Source: DASVFB01 sp963815965
GTDB lineage: Bacteria; Actinomycetota; Thermoleophilia; Gaiellales; Gaiellaceae
Direction of reading: 5' to 3'
Assembly (NCBI GenBank): GCA_963815965.1
Contig: CAWFIT010000001.1
Span: 744,001-808,000, forward strand
Length of the DNA: 64,000 nucleotides
Positions within the stretch are counted from its first letter, which is position 1. Every line of letters begins with the position of its first letter. The notes below the pieces were generated by a model. The model had not been told where the DNA came from and searched no databases. It worked only from the letters and a program-made list of their open reading frames with translations. The translations under genes were made by a program, and so were the position numbers. Of the stretch, positions 52,899 through 62,800 are shown in pieces.

Positions 52899-54155
52899 TC
52901 AGCCCGATTCCGCCTGTGCTTCGGCGCGCGGCGTCTCGGGGGCAGAGCTCGCCGCCAATCGTCGGTCCGGTCGAAGCAGGACGACCGTCGACACGATGCC
53001 GCAACCGCCCGCGATCGCGATCGCCGCGGAGGCCCCGAAACCCTGTGCAACGGCGCCGGCGAGTGTGAAACCGACGCCTTGCAGTGTCATCAACCCCGCA
53101 GTGTTGAGCGTCATTGCGCGAGCGAAGAGCCGCGGCGGTGCCGCGTCACGGACCCGCGCGTCGAGGCCGAGCGAATACAGACCGCACATCCCCGACGCGA
53201 CGAGCAGGCAGATGGCGATCGGGAATCGGGGGTCGAGGACGAACGCGAGATAAGGGACGAAGCTGGCGACTGCCGCGGGCGCCACGAGCACGCGCTGCTG
53301 GTGCGCGGTGAGGAACCGGACGCCGAAGACATCGCCGGCGATGACGCCGAGAGGGAGGGCGACCAGCCACCACCCGACCTGCGCGCTGGAACCATGGTGG
53401 TGAGCGACGTACGGAGCGGCGACGCCTTCCGGTGCGACGGCGAACATCGGCGCCAGCCAGCCGAGGAAGAGCAGACGTCGCAACTCCGCATGGCCGAGCA
53501 CGCTGCGGGCGCCGTGGAGCGAGTCCCGCAGCAGCGCGGCGTGGCTCCGTTCGCCCACGTTCGGATAGTCGGCGACGAAGAGACGCACGACTGCGGCAGA
53601 GAAGGCGAAAGACACTGCATTCACGAGCAGCGCGCCGCTTGTCGTGAGCGCAATGAGTAGCACTCCACCTAAGGCATTCCCTCCGATCTGCGCGAACTGG
53701 GCCGCGATCCGCATGAGTGACCTGGCCGGGACGTACGCGTCGTCCGACACGCTCGAGCGCACGAGCGCGACCCTTGCGCCTCCCGAGACGGAGGACAGCG
53801 TTCCGACGGCAAGCAGCAAGGCGAGCAGGATCGGCACGGGAATCGCCGGCCAGGCCATCAACGCCGCGAGCACCGCGGAGGCTGTTGAGCTGGCGACGAC
53901 GAGCCGCCGCGGTCGAACCCGGTCGACGATGCTCGAGAGAAGACCGCCGCCGAGGAGGTACGGGAGGAATCCGAGCGCGAAGGTAAGCGAAGCCAGCAGC
54001 GGCGAATCGGTGCGGCGGAAGACGACGATCGTCAGGGCGACGGCCGCCACGCTCGTGCCGGCGACCGAGACGAGCTGCCCGACAAAGATCGCCCGGAACT
54101 CGCGCGAGGCGACCGCGGCGCCGTAGCCGACCCGTGTGGTCTTTCCGTCGCTCAC
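52899..54155 (-). CDS. MFS transporter
   Basis: The frame is open to a TTG at 54191; GTG 54155 gives a more usual N-terminus and 418 residues. About twelve spans are seen, with 'VDRVRPRRLVVASSTASAV' as the loop 2-3 motif of the major facilitator family and the type found in macrolide-efflux-like (MefA/BlyC) proteins. It is divergent from an ArsR-type regulator whose start lies 70 bases away. The substrate is unknown; drug efflux is the common role. Confidence 0.85.
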   Translation of the reverse strand: MSDGKTTRVGYGAAVASREFRAIFVGQLVSVAGTSVAAVALTIVVFRRTDSPLLASLTFALGFLPYLLGGGLLSSIVDRVRPRRLVVASSTASAVLAALMAWPAIPVPILLALLLAVGTLSSVSGGARVALVRSSVSDDAYVPARSLMRIAAQFAQIGGNALGGVLLIALTTSGALLVNAVSFAFSAAVVRLFVADYPNVGERSHAALLRDSLHGARSVLGHAELRRLLFLGWLAPMFAVAPEGVAAPYVAHHHGSSAQVGWWLVALPLGVIAGDVFGVRFLTAHQQRVLVAPAAVASFVPYLAFVLDPRFPIAICLLVASGMCGLYSLGLDARVRDAAPPRLFARAMTLNTAGLMTLQGVGFTLAGAVAQGFGASAAIAIAGGCGIVSTVVLLRPDRRLAASSAPETPRAEAQAESG

Positions 54156-54225
54156 GCCAACAGGCTCGATGTTGTCGCCCCACGGGCGCAATTGATTCGC
54201 GATTACGCGTATCTTCCGCAGGACA

Positions 54226-55212
54226 GTGACGCTCTATGCGCTCCGGGCTCCGGACGATCTGCTGGCGGTGCGCTTCGCGTGCTCGCCCGCCTGGGAGACG
54301 CAGGCGGCGGTCCGAACCTTCATCCCGCATCGCGGGCGCTCCGCCCACGAGCCCTGGCAGCGGCTCGTCGCGGCACGGGTCGCACGGCTCGACCTGTCGC
54401 CGCTACTCGCCGTCCAGCCGCCTCAGGGCGTCGTTCCGGACTTCCTGACACCGCCGCCGCAAACCGCAGCACCGCGTCTACGTGAGCAGCTCGCCGAGAT
54501 CCGAGCGACGCCGCCGGCGCAAGTCGCACACGAGCTCGAGCTCTGCCGCGAAACAGTCGAGGACGAGCGCTACCGCCGGATGATCGACGGCTTCCTCGCC
54601 GACCCTGCCGCAGCACGCGACCTACTCGCCTCGCGGCTCCACGAGGCCTGGGTCGAGCTCGTCTCGCCGTTCTGGGTACGCATCAGGACGCTGCTCGACC
54701 GCGACATCGAGCAGCGTGCCCGCACGCTCGCGCGGCACGGCCTCCGCCGCGTCCTCGACGAGCTGCACCCGCGGATTCGCTGGACGAAGCGCGGCCTCTG
54801 GTGCGCCGACCGCACAGGGCGCACCGTCGAGGTCGACGAGCGCGGGCTCCTGCTGATGCCGAGCGCGTACATGTGGGCCAAGGTCGCCGCGGTCATCGAT
54901 GAGCCGTGGCTACCGACGATCGTCTACCCCGCGCGCGGCGTCGCCGAGCTCTGGCGCGCGCCCAGCGCACCGCCGGAGGGGCTCGCGCGCCTGCTCGGCC
55001 GAACGCGCGCGCTCGTTCTTGCAAGTCTCGACCGGCCCCTCTCGACGACCGCGCTCGCGGCGCTCATCGAGCTCAGCCCCGCCGGTGCCTCGCGCCACTT
55101 GCTCGCCCTGCGTGACGCAGGGATCGTCGCCAGCACTCGACAGGGGCACGAGGTTCGGTACCGGCGAACGGAGCTGGGATCGGCCCTGCTCCACCGCCGA
55201 GGTGCCGGATGA
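54226..55212 (+). CDS. ArsR-type winged-helix regulator with N-terminal DUF5937-like domain
   Basis: GTG 54226 gives 328 residues. The first 230 residues match the pattern of DUF5937 ('DDLLAVRFACSPAWETQAAV', 'ELHPRIRWTKRGLWCADR'). The C-terminal 90 residues are an ArsR helix-turn-helix ('LSTTALAALIELSPAGASRH', 'LLALRDAGIVASTRQGHEVR'). It is divergent from the MFS pump gene, so it probably represses it. The inducer is unknown. Confidence 0.82.
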   Translation: MTLYALRAPDDLLAVRFACSPAWETQAAVRTFIPHRGRSAHEPWQRLVAARVARLDLSPLLAVQPPQGVVPDFLTPPPQTAAPRLREQLAEIRATPPAQVAHELELCRETVEDERYRRMIDGFLADPAAARDLLASRLHEAWVELVSPFWVRIRTLLDRDIEQRARTLARHGLRRVLDELHPRIRWTKRGLWCADRTGRTVEVDERGLLLMPSAYMWAKVAAVIDEPWLPTIVYPARGVAELWRAPSAPPEGLARLLGRTRALVLASLDRPLSTTALAALIELSPAGASRHLLALRDAGIVASTRQGHEVRYRRTELGSALLHRRGAG

Positions 55213-55894
55213 TCGTCGCCGCTCTGTAGTGCGTGCCGACCGTGCGTCGTGGTGGATCGGCGTCCTCTTCGCGATCGGCTCGACCTGCTTCCTGGTCGGC
55301 CCGATTCCCGGCTTCGTGGAGCTCGTGGGGTCGACCGTCGACGGCGTGGTCTTCTTCGTCGGTTCGATCTTCTTCACCTCGGCGGCCGCGCTGCAGTACG
55401 TCGAGAGCGGCTACTTCCGCCCGCGAGTGCTCGACTGGTGGAGCAGCGCCGTACAGCTCGTCGGAACGGTCTTCTTCAACATCAGCACGTTCCACGCGCT
55501 CCAGGCCGGCCTCCAGGCAACCGAGTACAACCGCCTTGTCTGGACGCCGGATGCGCTCGGCTCGATCTGCTTCCTCGTCTCCGGCTGTCTCGCGTACCTC
55601 GAGGTGCGCGGAGGCCGCCGGACGCGTACATGGTGGATTGCCGCTGTCAACCTGGCCGGCTGCGTCGCATTCGGCATCTCCGCGGTCGCGTCGCACGTCG
55701 TTCCGTCGACCGGAAGCGCACGCGATCTTGCACGCGCGAACGTGTTCACGGCGCTCGGAGCGCTCGGCTTCCTGATCGGAGCCCTGCTCCTACTGCCCGA
55801 AGGCGCGAACGACGCTTCACCTGCTTCGGACGATGCCAACCACTCCACCAATCGCGAACCTCGAGTGATCCAGAAACGAAGGAGCCCCCGATGA
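55202..55894 (+). CDS. YrhK-like membrane protein upstream of gadB
   Basis: GTG 55202 (or 55229) gives about 230 residues and six spans, with two YrhK-like modules ('SWWIGVLFAIGSTCFLVGPI', 'VDGVVFFVGSIFFTSAAALQ' and 'DALGSICFLVSGCLAYLEVR'). The end overlaps gadB by ATGA, so the two are translationally coupled. YrhK-domain proteins have no established function. Coupling to a glutamate decarboxylase suggests a part in acid response or in GABA/glutamate exchange, but six spans are few for an antiporter. Confidence 0.72.
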   Translation: MPDDRRRSVVRADRASWWIGVLFAIGSTCFLVGPIPGFVELVGSTVDGVVFFVGSIFFTSAAALQYVESGYFRPRVLDWWSSAVQLVGTVFFNISTFHALQAGLQATEYNRLVWTPDALGSICFLVSGCLAYLEVRGGRRTRTWWIAAVNLAGCVAFGISAVASHVVPSTGSARDLARANVFTALGALGFLIGALLLLPEGANDASPASDDANHSTNREPRVIQKRRSPR

Positions 55895-57285
55895 CGCTGA
55901 CGCATCCGAACGGTCCGACGACGCAGAACCGCGACCTGTCGATCCTGCCAATCTTCGAGCTCGAGGGAGGCGGCCGCATCCCACGGCACGAGATCCCCGC
56001 CGGCGACATGCCCGCGGACGTGGCCTACCAGATCGTCCACGACGAGCTGATGCTCGACGGCAACGCGCGCATGAACCTCGCGACGTTCGTGACGACGTGG
56101 ATGGAGCCGCAGGCGGAGAAGCTGATGGCCGAATGCTTCGACAAGAACATGATCGACAAGGACGAGTATCCGCAGACCGCGGAGCTCGAGATGCGCTGCG
56201 TCAACATCCTCAGCCGGCTCTGGCATGCGCCCGATGCAAAACAGGCGACCGGCTGCTCGACGACCGGCTCGAGCGAGGCCGCGATGCTCGGCGGGCTCGC
56301 GCTCAAGCGACGCTGGCAGAAGCGGCGGGCGGCCGAGGGCAAGCCGGCCGACAAGCCGAACCTCGTCATGGGCATCAACGTCCAGGTGTGCTGGGAGAAG
56401 CTCGCCAACTACTGGGACGTCGAGATGCGTCTCGTGCCGATGGAAGGAGATCGCTTCACCCTCTCGGCGGAGGAGGCCGTCAAGCACTGCGACGAGAACA
56501 CGATCGGCGTCATCGCGATCCTCGGCTCGACGTTCGACGGCTCGTACGAGCCTGTCGCGGAGATCTGCGCGGCGCTCGACGACCTGCAGGACCGAACCGG
56601 GCTCGACGTTGCCGTCCACGTCGACGGCGCGTCCGGCGCCTTCATCGCGCCGTTCATCGACCCCGACCTCGAGTGGGACTTCCGCCTGCCCCGCGTCGCG
56701 TCGATCAACACGTCGGGGCACAAGTACGGGCTCGTCTACCCCGGCGTCGGCTGGATCGTCTGGCGCAACGCAGAGGCGCTTCCGGACGATCTCATCTTCT
56801 GGGTCAACTACCTCGGCGACAACATGCCGACGTTCGCGCTCAACTTCTCACGTCCCGGGTCTCAGGTCGTCGCGCAGTACTACAACTTCCTGCGCCTCGG
56901 CTTCGAGGGATACCGGCGCGTGCAAGCGTACGCCCGCGAGGTCGCGACTAGCCTCTCGTCGCGGATCGCGGAGCTCGGCCCGTTCGAGCTGCTGACGAAG
57001 GGTGACGAGCTGCCTGTGTTCGCGTTCACCGTCAGCGACGACGTGGACAACTTCACCGTGTTCGATGTTTCGAATGCGCTGCGCGAGCGCGGCTGGCAGG
57101 TTCCGGCGTACACGTTCCCGGAGCACCGAACCGACCTCTCGGCCCTGCGCGTCGTGGTGCGGCAGGGCTTCGGTCACGACATGGCGGACCTGCTCATCGC
57201 CGACATGCAGCGCCAGCTGCCGCGGCTGCAGGCGCAGCCGGCGCCGGTCCACGACGCGTCGACCGCGTCTGCGTTCCGACACTAG
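55891..57285 (+). CDS. gadB: Glutamate decarboxylase
   Basis: ATG 55891 follows AAGGAG and gives 464 residues. 'IPRHEIPAGDMPADVAYQIV' is the N-terminus of bacterial and plant GAD, 'ATGCSTTGSSEAAMLGGLAL' binds PLP phosphate, and the PLP Lys is in 'SINTSGHKYGLVYPG'. 'LNFSRPGSQVVAQYYNFLRL' is also conserved. The enzyme turns glutamate into GABA, using up a proton, for acid tolerance or GABA metabolism. An upstream extension of the frame overlaps the YrhK gene and is not real. Confidence 0.95.
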   Translation: MTLTHPNGPTTQNRDLSILPIFELEGGGRIPRHEIPAGDMPADVAYQIVHDELMLDGNARMNLATFVTTWMEPQAEKLMAECFDKNMIDKDEYPQTAELEMRCVNILSRLWHAPDAKQATGCSTTGSSEAAMLGGLALKRRWQKRRAAEGKPADKPNLVMGINVQVCWEKLANYWDVEMRLVPMEGDRFTLSAEEAVKHCDENTIGVIAILGSTFDGSYEPVAEICAALDDLQDRTGLDVAVHVDGASGAFIAPFIDPDLEWDFRLPRVASINTSGHKYGLVYPGVGWIVWRNAEALPDDLIFWVNYLGDNMPTFALNFSRPGSQVVAQYYNFLRLGFEGYRRVQAYAREVATSLSSRIAELGPFELLTKGDELPVFAFTVSDDVDNFTVFDVSNALRERGWQVPAYTFPEHRTDLSALRVVVRQGFGHDMADLLIADMQRQLPRLQAQPAPVHDASTASAFRH

Positions 57286-57322
57286 CTGGGCATTGCCGAG
57301 TCGCAGCGCGGCTGGCGACGAA

Positions 57323-57670
57323 TCAGTCGACGCTCTCGATGATTTTGACCAGCTCATCGAGGCGGTAACCCTGCTCGCGGGCAAAGCGCACGAGCTCGCG
57401 TGCGCGTTCCGTTACCGCTCCCCGTTCCGGCGTACCGGCCACGGTAATCCCCCGCCCGCGACGGAAATCGAGAAGACCCTCATCCCGCAATACGCGCAGC
57501 GCGCGCAACACGGTGTTGGTGTTGACGCCCAGCACCGCAGCCAGGTCGCGCGCAGGTGGCAGCCGCTCGCCGGGCCTCGCTTCGCCTTCGGCGATTGCCC
57601 GTCTGAGCTCGGCGGCGACCTGCTCGTGCAAGTTCGTCGGCCCGTCGCGGTCGATCTTGACACGAAACAT
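57323..57670 (-). CDS. YtrA-subfamily GntR regulator
   Basis: The 115 residues are a GntR winged helix ('LHEQVAAELRRAIAEGEARP', 'ARDLAAVLGVNTNTVLRALR', 'LRDEGLLDFRRGRGITVAG') with only a short C-terminal tail ('RAREQGYRLDELVKII'-like), as in YtrA-type regulators. These usually control adjacent membrane protein or transporter genes and themselves. It is divergent from the PD40 propeller gene, with a clear palindrome between. Confidence 0.92.
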   Translation of the reverse strand: MFRVKIDRDGPTNLHEQVAAELRRAIAEGEARPGERLPPARDLAAVLGVNTNTVLRALRVLRDEGLLDFRRGRGITVAGTPERGAVTERARELVRFAREQGYRLDELVKIIESVD

Positions 57671-57673
57671 GAT

Positions 57674-57688
57674 GCTAGTAATACTAGC
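57674..57688. promoter_or_regulatory. GntR operator palindrome
   Basis: GCTAGTA-A-TACTAGC is a perfect 7-bp inverted repeat four bases before the GntR ATG and 21 bases before the start of the divergent gene. The region is AT-rich and contains TAATACT/TTATCTT promoter-like runs. Binding would silence both genes. Form and place fit a YtrA-type operator. Confidence 0.6.
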
Positions 57689-57708
57689 TTTATCTTGAAA
57701 GCGCCTTC

Positions 57709-58884
57709 ATGAGCGTCCTCGCACCGCCGCCGGTGCAGCCCCCGCCGGAGCACGGAGAGCCTGAAGCGCTGATCGAGGAAGCACGCCGGCGTGCGCGGAA
57801 GCGCCGCCTTGCCTACACGGTCATCGCGATCGCCGCGGTCGCCGTCGGCGTCGCACTGTTCGGCCTGTTGAAGAACAGCGGAGGAAATAGCGCGACCGCT
57901 TTCGCGCGCGGCTTTTCGAGCGGCGGTAAGACCCTTCCCCTCAGTGCGAACGGGAAGCTCGCGCTCGTCGACTCGACAGGCTCGTTGTTGAGCTCAGTCA
58001 ATCCGGACGGCTCCGCGCCGCGACTGCTGGCCCGCTGCCGTGACTTCACGGCGTGCCGGATCAGAGCTTTCGCCTGGTCGCCTGACGGCGAGCGCCTGCT
58101 CTTCTTCCGCTCGGACGGAGAGGACATATCGTCGTACTCGCTCTATGTGGTGGACGCCGACGGGCGCAACATCAAGGAACTCGCGAGCTGCGGGTTCTGC
58201 GGCTTGCTATACGGCTCGAGAGCAACCTGGTCGCCCGACGGCTCGAGCATCGCCTTCACCGGCGACAATGGGCTGGTCGTCGCCGACGTCGTGCGCGGCG
58301 TTACGCGGTCGCTGACCCACTGCGGCAGGCCTTGCGCCGACCTCTTTCCCGCCTGGTCTCCGGATGGGTCGAAGATCGTCTTCGCCCGTACCGGCGGGCT
58401 CTACACGGTCAAGCCGGATGGCTCGGACCTCACGAAACTGACGAGCGACCACCTCGCGAGCAATCCAACCTGGTCGCCTGACGGGCGAAAGCTTGCCTTC
58501 GACGGAGGGGACCAGATCTACGTTGTCGATGCGGACGGATCGCAACGGGCGTCGCTTCTCACCGGCTCGCGCGGCAGCGGCCCATTCGTGCCGTCTTGGT
58601 CACCCGACGGCAAGCGCATCCTGTTCTTCTACACGCCGGGGACCCCCGGTGCCTTCAGCGCTGAGGTGTGGACGATGAACCCTGACGGCACATCGCGAAG
58701 CCGCCTCTATCACTCAGGCTGTTGCGTAGATAACTGGTCCCCGCCGATCTGGTCGCCGAACGGAAAGTCAATCGCGTTCAGCGCGGACTCTGCCGGCGGC
58801 GTGCTGGTCATGAAGAGCGATGGCACGCAGCTTCACACGGCATCGTCGAATCCATCCGACGTGGCTTGGCAGCCGATCCGGTGA
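57709..58884 (+). CDS. Membrane-anchored PD40/TolB-like propeller protein
   Basis: The 391 residues have a cytoplasmic Pro-rich N-terminus, one span ('LAYTVIAIAAVAVGVALFGL') and six to seven PD40 blades with repeated 'WSPDG..I.F' ('AWSPDGERLLFFRSDG', 'TWSPDGSSIAFTGDNG', 'AWSPDGSKIVFARTGG', 'SWSPDGKRILFFYTPG'). It resembles the sensor-like propellers joined to regulators in actinobacteria. It is divergent from the GntR gene, which likely controls it. The ligand is unknown. Confidence 0.85.
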   Translation: MSVLAPPPVQPPPEHGEPEALIEEARRRARKRRLAYTVIAIAAVAVGVALFGLLKNSGGNSATAFARGFSSGGKTLPLSANGKLALVDSTGSLLSSVNPDGSAPRLLARCRDFTACRIRAFAWSPDGERLLFFRSDGEDISSYSLYVVDADGRNIKELASCGFCGLLYGSRATWSPDGSSIAFTGDNGLVVADVVRGVTRSLTHCGRPCADLFPAWSPDGSKIVFARTGGLYTVKPDGSDLTKLTSDHLASNPTWSPDGRKLAFDGGDQIYVVDADGSQRASLLTGSRGSGPFVPSWSPDGKRILFFYTPGTPGAFSAEVWTMNPDGTSRSRLYHSGCCVDNWSPPIWSPNGKSIAFSADSAGGVLVMKSDGTQLHTASSNPSDVAWQPIR

Positions 58885-58893
58885 ACGCCGAGC

Positions 58894-59709
58894 TCAGTCG
58901 CGTTCTCGGCTGAGCCAGACAAGGTCGTCGGCGCCGACTCCGAGGTCGGCGGCGGCGTTGGACGGGTTTCCGCGGATGACCGAGAGCCAGCCACGTGGGT
59001 CGACCATCAGGCCCCACTCCCCCTCGGTGAGGTCGGCGTACGTCGCCACGCGCTTGACGACCGCGCTGCCGGAGGTGGCCTCGACCGAGATGCGCTCCGC
59101 CTGGTCGAGACCTGCTGCTGCGAGGTGGGAAGTGCGGACGTTGAGCTGCACGTTCCCGAATCGGTTGAGGTCGAGCACCTCGCACGCGATCTTGCCGGGC
59201 TCGACGGTGGGCTCGGAAAGGTGGAGATCGACGAGCGTCTGCGGCTCGATCTGCTCGCCGAGGTCGTCGAACGACGCACCGGTCGCCAGGTGTGCTGCTG
59301 CTGGGGCGAAAACGTCGCGTGCGTGGAACGACTGCGAGACGGGTTCGAGCAGGATCTCGGAGGACGTGATCGAGACGGCTTTCGCCACCCCCTCGGCCGC
59401 GCGCCACGCCGGCGCAAGCAGCCCGTTGTCGGGGCCGACGAGGATCCGTCCGTCCCCCGTCCTGATTGCGATATCGAGCTCACGGCCGACGCTCGGATCG
59501 ACGACCGCAAGGACGACAGCGTCATGGCGGAGGTAGGGAAGCGAGTCGGACAAGAGAAGCGCGCCGGCACGGACGTCGAGGGGCGGCACGCCGTGTGACA
59601 GATCGATCACATGGCTCTCCGGAGCGATCTTGTTGATGACGGCGTGGCAGATCCCCACCCACTCGTTGCGGTAGCCAAAGTCCGATAGGAAGACGATCGG
59701 GGGAGTCAT
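58894..59709 (-). CDS. SAM hydroxide adenosyltransferase (SAM hydrolase)
   Basis: The 271 residues match the DUF62 family: 'IVFLSDFGYRNEWVGICHAV' at the start, 'VIDLSHGVPPLDVRAGALLL', 'VVDPSVGRELDIAIRT', 'ILVGPDNGLLAPAWR' and 'FHARDVFAPAAAHLATG'. The conserved Asp, Arg and His of the family (in 'SDFG' and 'HARD') are kept. The enzyme splits S-adenosylmethionine to adenosine and methionine with hydroxide. It is a single gene. An antisense 238-residue frame on the other strand is a shadow. Confidence 0.9.
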   Translation of the reverse strand: MTPPIVFLSDFGYRNEWVGICHAVINKIAPESHVIDLSHGVPPLDVRAGALLLSDSLPYLRHDAVVLAVVDPSVGRELDIAIRTGDGRILVGPDNGLLAPAWRAAEGVAKAVSITSSEILLEPVSQSFHARDVFAPAAAHLATGASFDDLGEQIEPQTLVDLHLSEPTVEPGKIACEVLDLNRFGNVQLNVRTSHLAAAGLDQAERISVEATSGSAVVKRVATYADLTEGEWGLMVDPRGWLSVIRGNPSNAAADLGVGADDLVWLSRERD

Positions 59710-59817
59710 GCGTGCCGCACCATCGGCGAAGTCTGGCGCTCGTCCGATGCAAGCGCAAGGCCGGTACGCCCGGCACGCCGTTTTACGAAGTCATCAGGCG
59801 CCCTTACACTGATTGAC

Positions 59818-62800
59818 ATGCAGCTTTGCCCAAATTGCGGGGAGGAAAATCCTGCGAAGTTCCGCCTGTGCGGCTTCTGCGGGACGCCGCTGGCACCTGT
59901 CGCGCCTCCCCAGGAGGTGCGGAAGCTCGTCACGATCCTCTTCTGCGACCTGAAGGGATCGACGGCCCTCGGCGAGCGCCTCGACTCCGAGTCGCTACGC
60001 GAGACGATGTCCCGCTATTTCGACTCGATGAGCGCCGAGATCACGCGCCACGGCGGCACGATCGAGAAGTTCATCGGCGACGCAGTGATGGCCGTGTTCG
60101 GGCTCCCCCGCGTTCACGAGGACGATGCGCTACGCGCGGTACGGGCCGCCCGGGGAATGCAGGAGGCGCTCGGCGGGCTGAACGAGGGACTCGAGCGCAC
60201 GTACGGCGTCTCGCTCGCGAATCGCATCGGTGTCAATACGGGAGAGGTCGTCGCCGGCGATCCGACCACGGGGCAACGGCTCGTCACCGGCGACCCGGTC
60301 AACACCGCCGCGCGCCTCGAGCAGGCAGCCGGTGAGTGCGAGGTGCTGCTCGGCGAGTTGACCTACCGGCTGGTGCGCGACCAGGTCGAAGTCGAGCCCG
60401 TCGAGCCCCTGGAGCTGAAGGGAAAGGCGGAACGGGTCCCGGCCTTCAGGTTGGTGGCCGTGCTCGATCGGCCGGTCGCCGAGGCGGAGCGCCCACCGCT
60501 CGTTGGTCGCGAGCGCGAGACCGAGCAGGTAAGCGGCGCGCTGGGGCGCGTCATCGAGACGCGAGTCTGCGAGCGCGTTCTGGTGACGGGCGACGCCGGA
60601 GTCGGTAAGTCGCGGCTCGTCGACCATGTCTGCGAAGCCGCCGCCGACCACGCGCTCGTCATCCGGGGTCGCTGCCTGTCGTACGGCGACGGGATCACGT
60701 TTTGGCCGCTCGTCGAGGCCCTGCGGGAGGCGGCGGGAATCGGCGAAGACGACGACCTCGCCGGCGCACGGTCCAAGCTGGCCGCCCTCCTCGGGGAGGG
60801 GAACGAGGAGGTGTTCGAGCGGCTCGCCTCCGCAGTCGGCCTCTCGGAGCGGCAGTACCCGCTCCCGGAGGTGTTCTGGTCGGCCCGCAAGCTCGTCGAG
60901 ACGTTGTCGCGCCGGCAGCCGCTCGTGCTCGTCCTCGAGGACCTCCACTGGGCCGAGCCTGCGCTGCTCGACCTCGTCGACCACGTCGCAGCGACGGCCG
61001 AGGACGCCCCGGCGCTCCTGCTCTGCGTCGCAAGGCCGGACGTCCTCGACCAGCGGCCGCCGTGGGGCGAGCTCGAGCACCTGGCGCTGTCGCCGCTCTC
61101 GACCGCCGCGAGCGGCGAGATCATCGACAACCTGCTCGGCAGCGCTGAGATTGCAGACGACGCCAGGACACGGATCGTCGAGGCCGCCGAGGGAAATCCG
61201 CTCTTCGTCGAGCAGCTGCTCTCGATGATGATCGACGACGGTCTCCTGGTGCTCGAGGACGGCGCCTGGCGCACGGGCGAGCTCCAGCCCGACTGGGTGC
61301 CGCCGACGATTCACGCGCTCCTGTCGGCCCGGCTCGACAGCCTCGAGCGCGAGCAGCGCGCAGTGATCGACCCCGCATCGGTGATCGGCCACTTCTTCCA
61401 GCAGCCCGCGCTGACGGAGCTCGTCGATGACTTCGTCCGCGACGACGTCGGTGGACGCCTTGACGAGCTGACGCACAAGCAGTTCGTTCGCCCCGACGCA
61501 GGCGACCTCTACCGCTTCCACCACATCCTGATCAGGGACAGCGTCTACGACGGTCTCTTGAAGCGCGCGCGAGCTACTCTCCACGAGCGCTTCGTGCAGT
61601 GGGCTGACCGCGTCAACGGCGATCGCGCGACCGAGTTCGAGGAGATCCTCGGTTACCACCTCGAGCAGGCCTATCACTACCTCGTCCAGCTCGCACCTGC
61701 CGATGAGCACGCGCTCGCCGTTGGAGCCGACGCTTCGCGCCGGCTCGCGTCCGCCGGCCGGCGCGCGTTCGTCCGTGGCGACATGAACGCGGCCGCCAAT
61801 CTGCTCCTTCGCGCGACGTCGCCGATACCGCCTCAAGAGCGGACGCGCCTGGCGCTCTTCCCAGACCTCGGCGAGGCGCTGATCCAGCTCGGCAGGTTCG
61901 AGGAGGCGGCGAGCCTGCTCGAAGACGCTGTCGCGACGGCCGAGCTCGTTGGGGAGCGGACGCTTGCGGCGAACGCGCGGCTGGTCGGACTGCTCGTCCG
62001 ACACCTCACCGGCGAGACCGACGGTTGGAGCGAGCACGCCACCGCGGTAGCCAATGAGGCGGTCGAGCTGTGCGAGCAGGAGGGAGACGACGTAGGGCTT
62101 TCGCGTGCCTGGCGCGCGCTCGCATGGATCAACGGCCGCGCATGCCGTTACGGAGCCACCGCTCAAGCGTTCGAGCGGGCAATCGAGCACGCGCGGAGTG
62201 CGGGCGACGTGCGGCAGGAGCGGCGCGCGTCGGTTCAGTACGGCCAGGTGGCGGTCTACGGGCCGACTCCGATCGAGGAGGGAATCGCTCGTTGCAAGGA
62301 ACTCGCCGTGCGGGTCGAGGGAGATCGACAGGCAGGCGCCGTGATCGTCTGCGTCCTTGGGCAGCTCGAGGCGATGCTGGGCAACCTCGATCGCGCGCGC
62401 GAGCTCTACGACGAAGCACTCGCCACGTTCGAAGAACTCGCCCTTCCCATCGATGGTGCAACAGTGCCGTTCTCTTCGGGCCGAGTTCTGCTCCTCTCGG
62501 GTGATGCGGCGGCCGCCGAGCGCGACCTGCGCAAGGCCTACGACTACTTGTCGAGTTTGGGTGAGCGCTATCTGCTCTCGTCTGTTGCAGGCCTGCTCGC
62601 GGACGCTCTCGCTGCCCTCGGGCGGCTCGACGAGGCCGAGGCGCTTTCCATCGAGACCGAGGACCTCGCTGCGGAAGACGATGTCGAGGCCCAGACGCTG
62701 TGGCGGTGCGCGCGCGCGAACGTGCTCGCCTCGAGGGGCGAGCTCGTCGAGGCCGAGGCACTCGCGCGCGAGGCTGTCGAGCTGCTCGAGCCGACGGATG

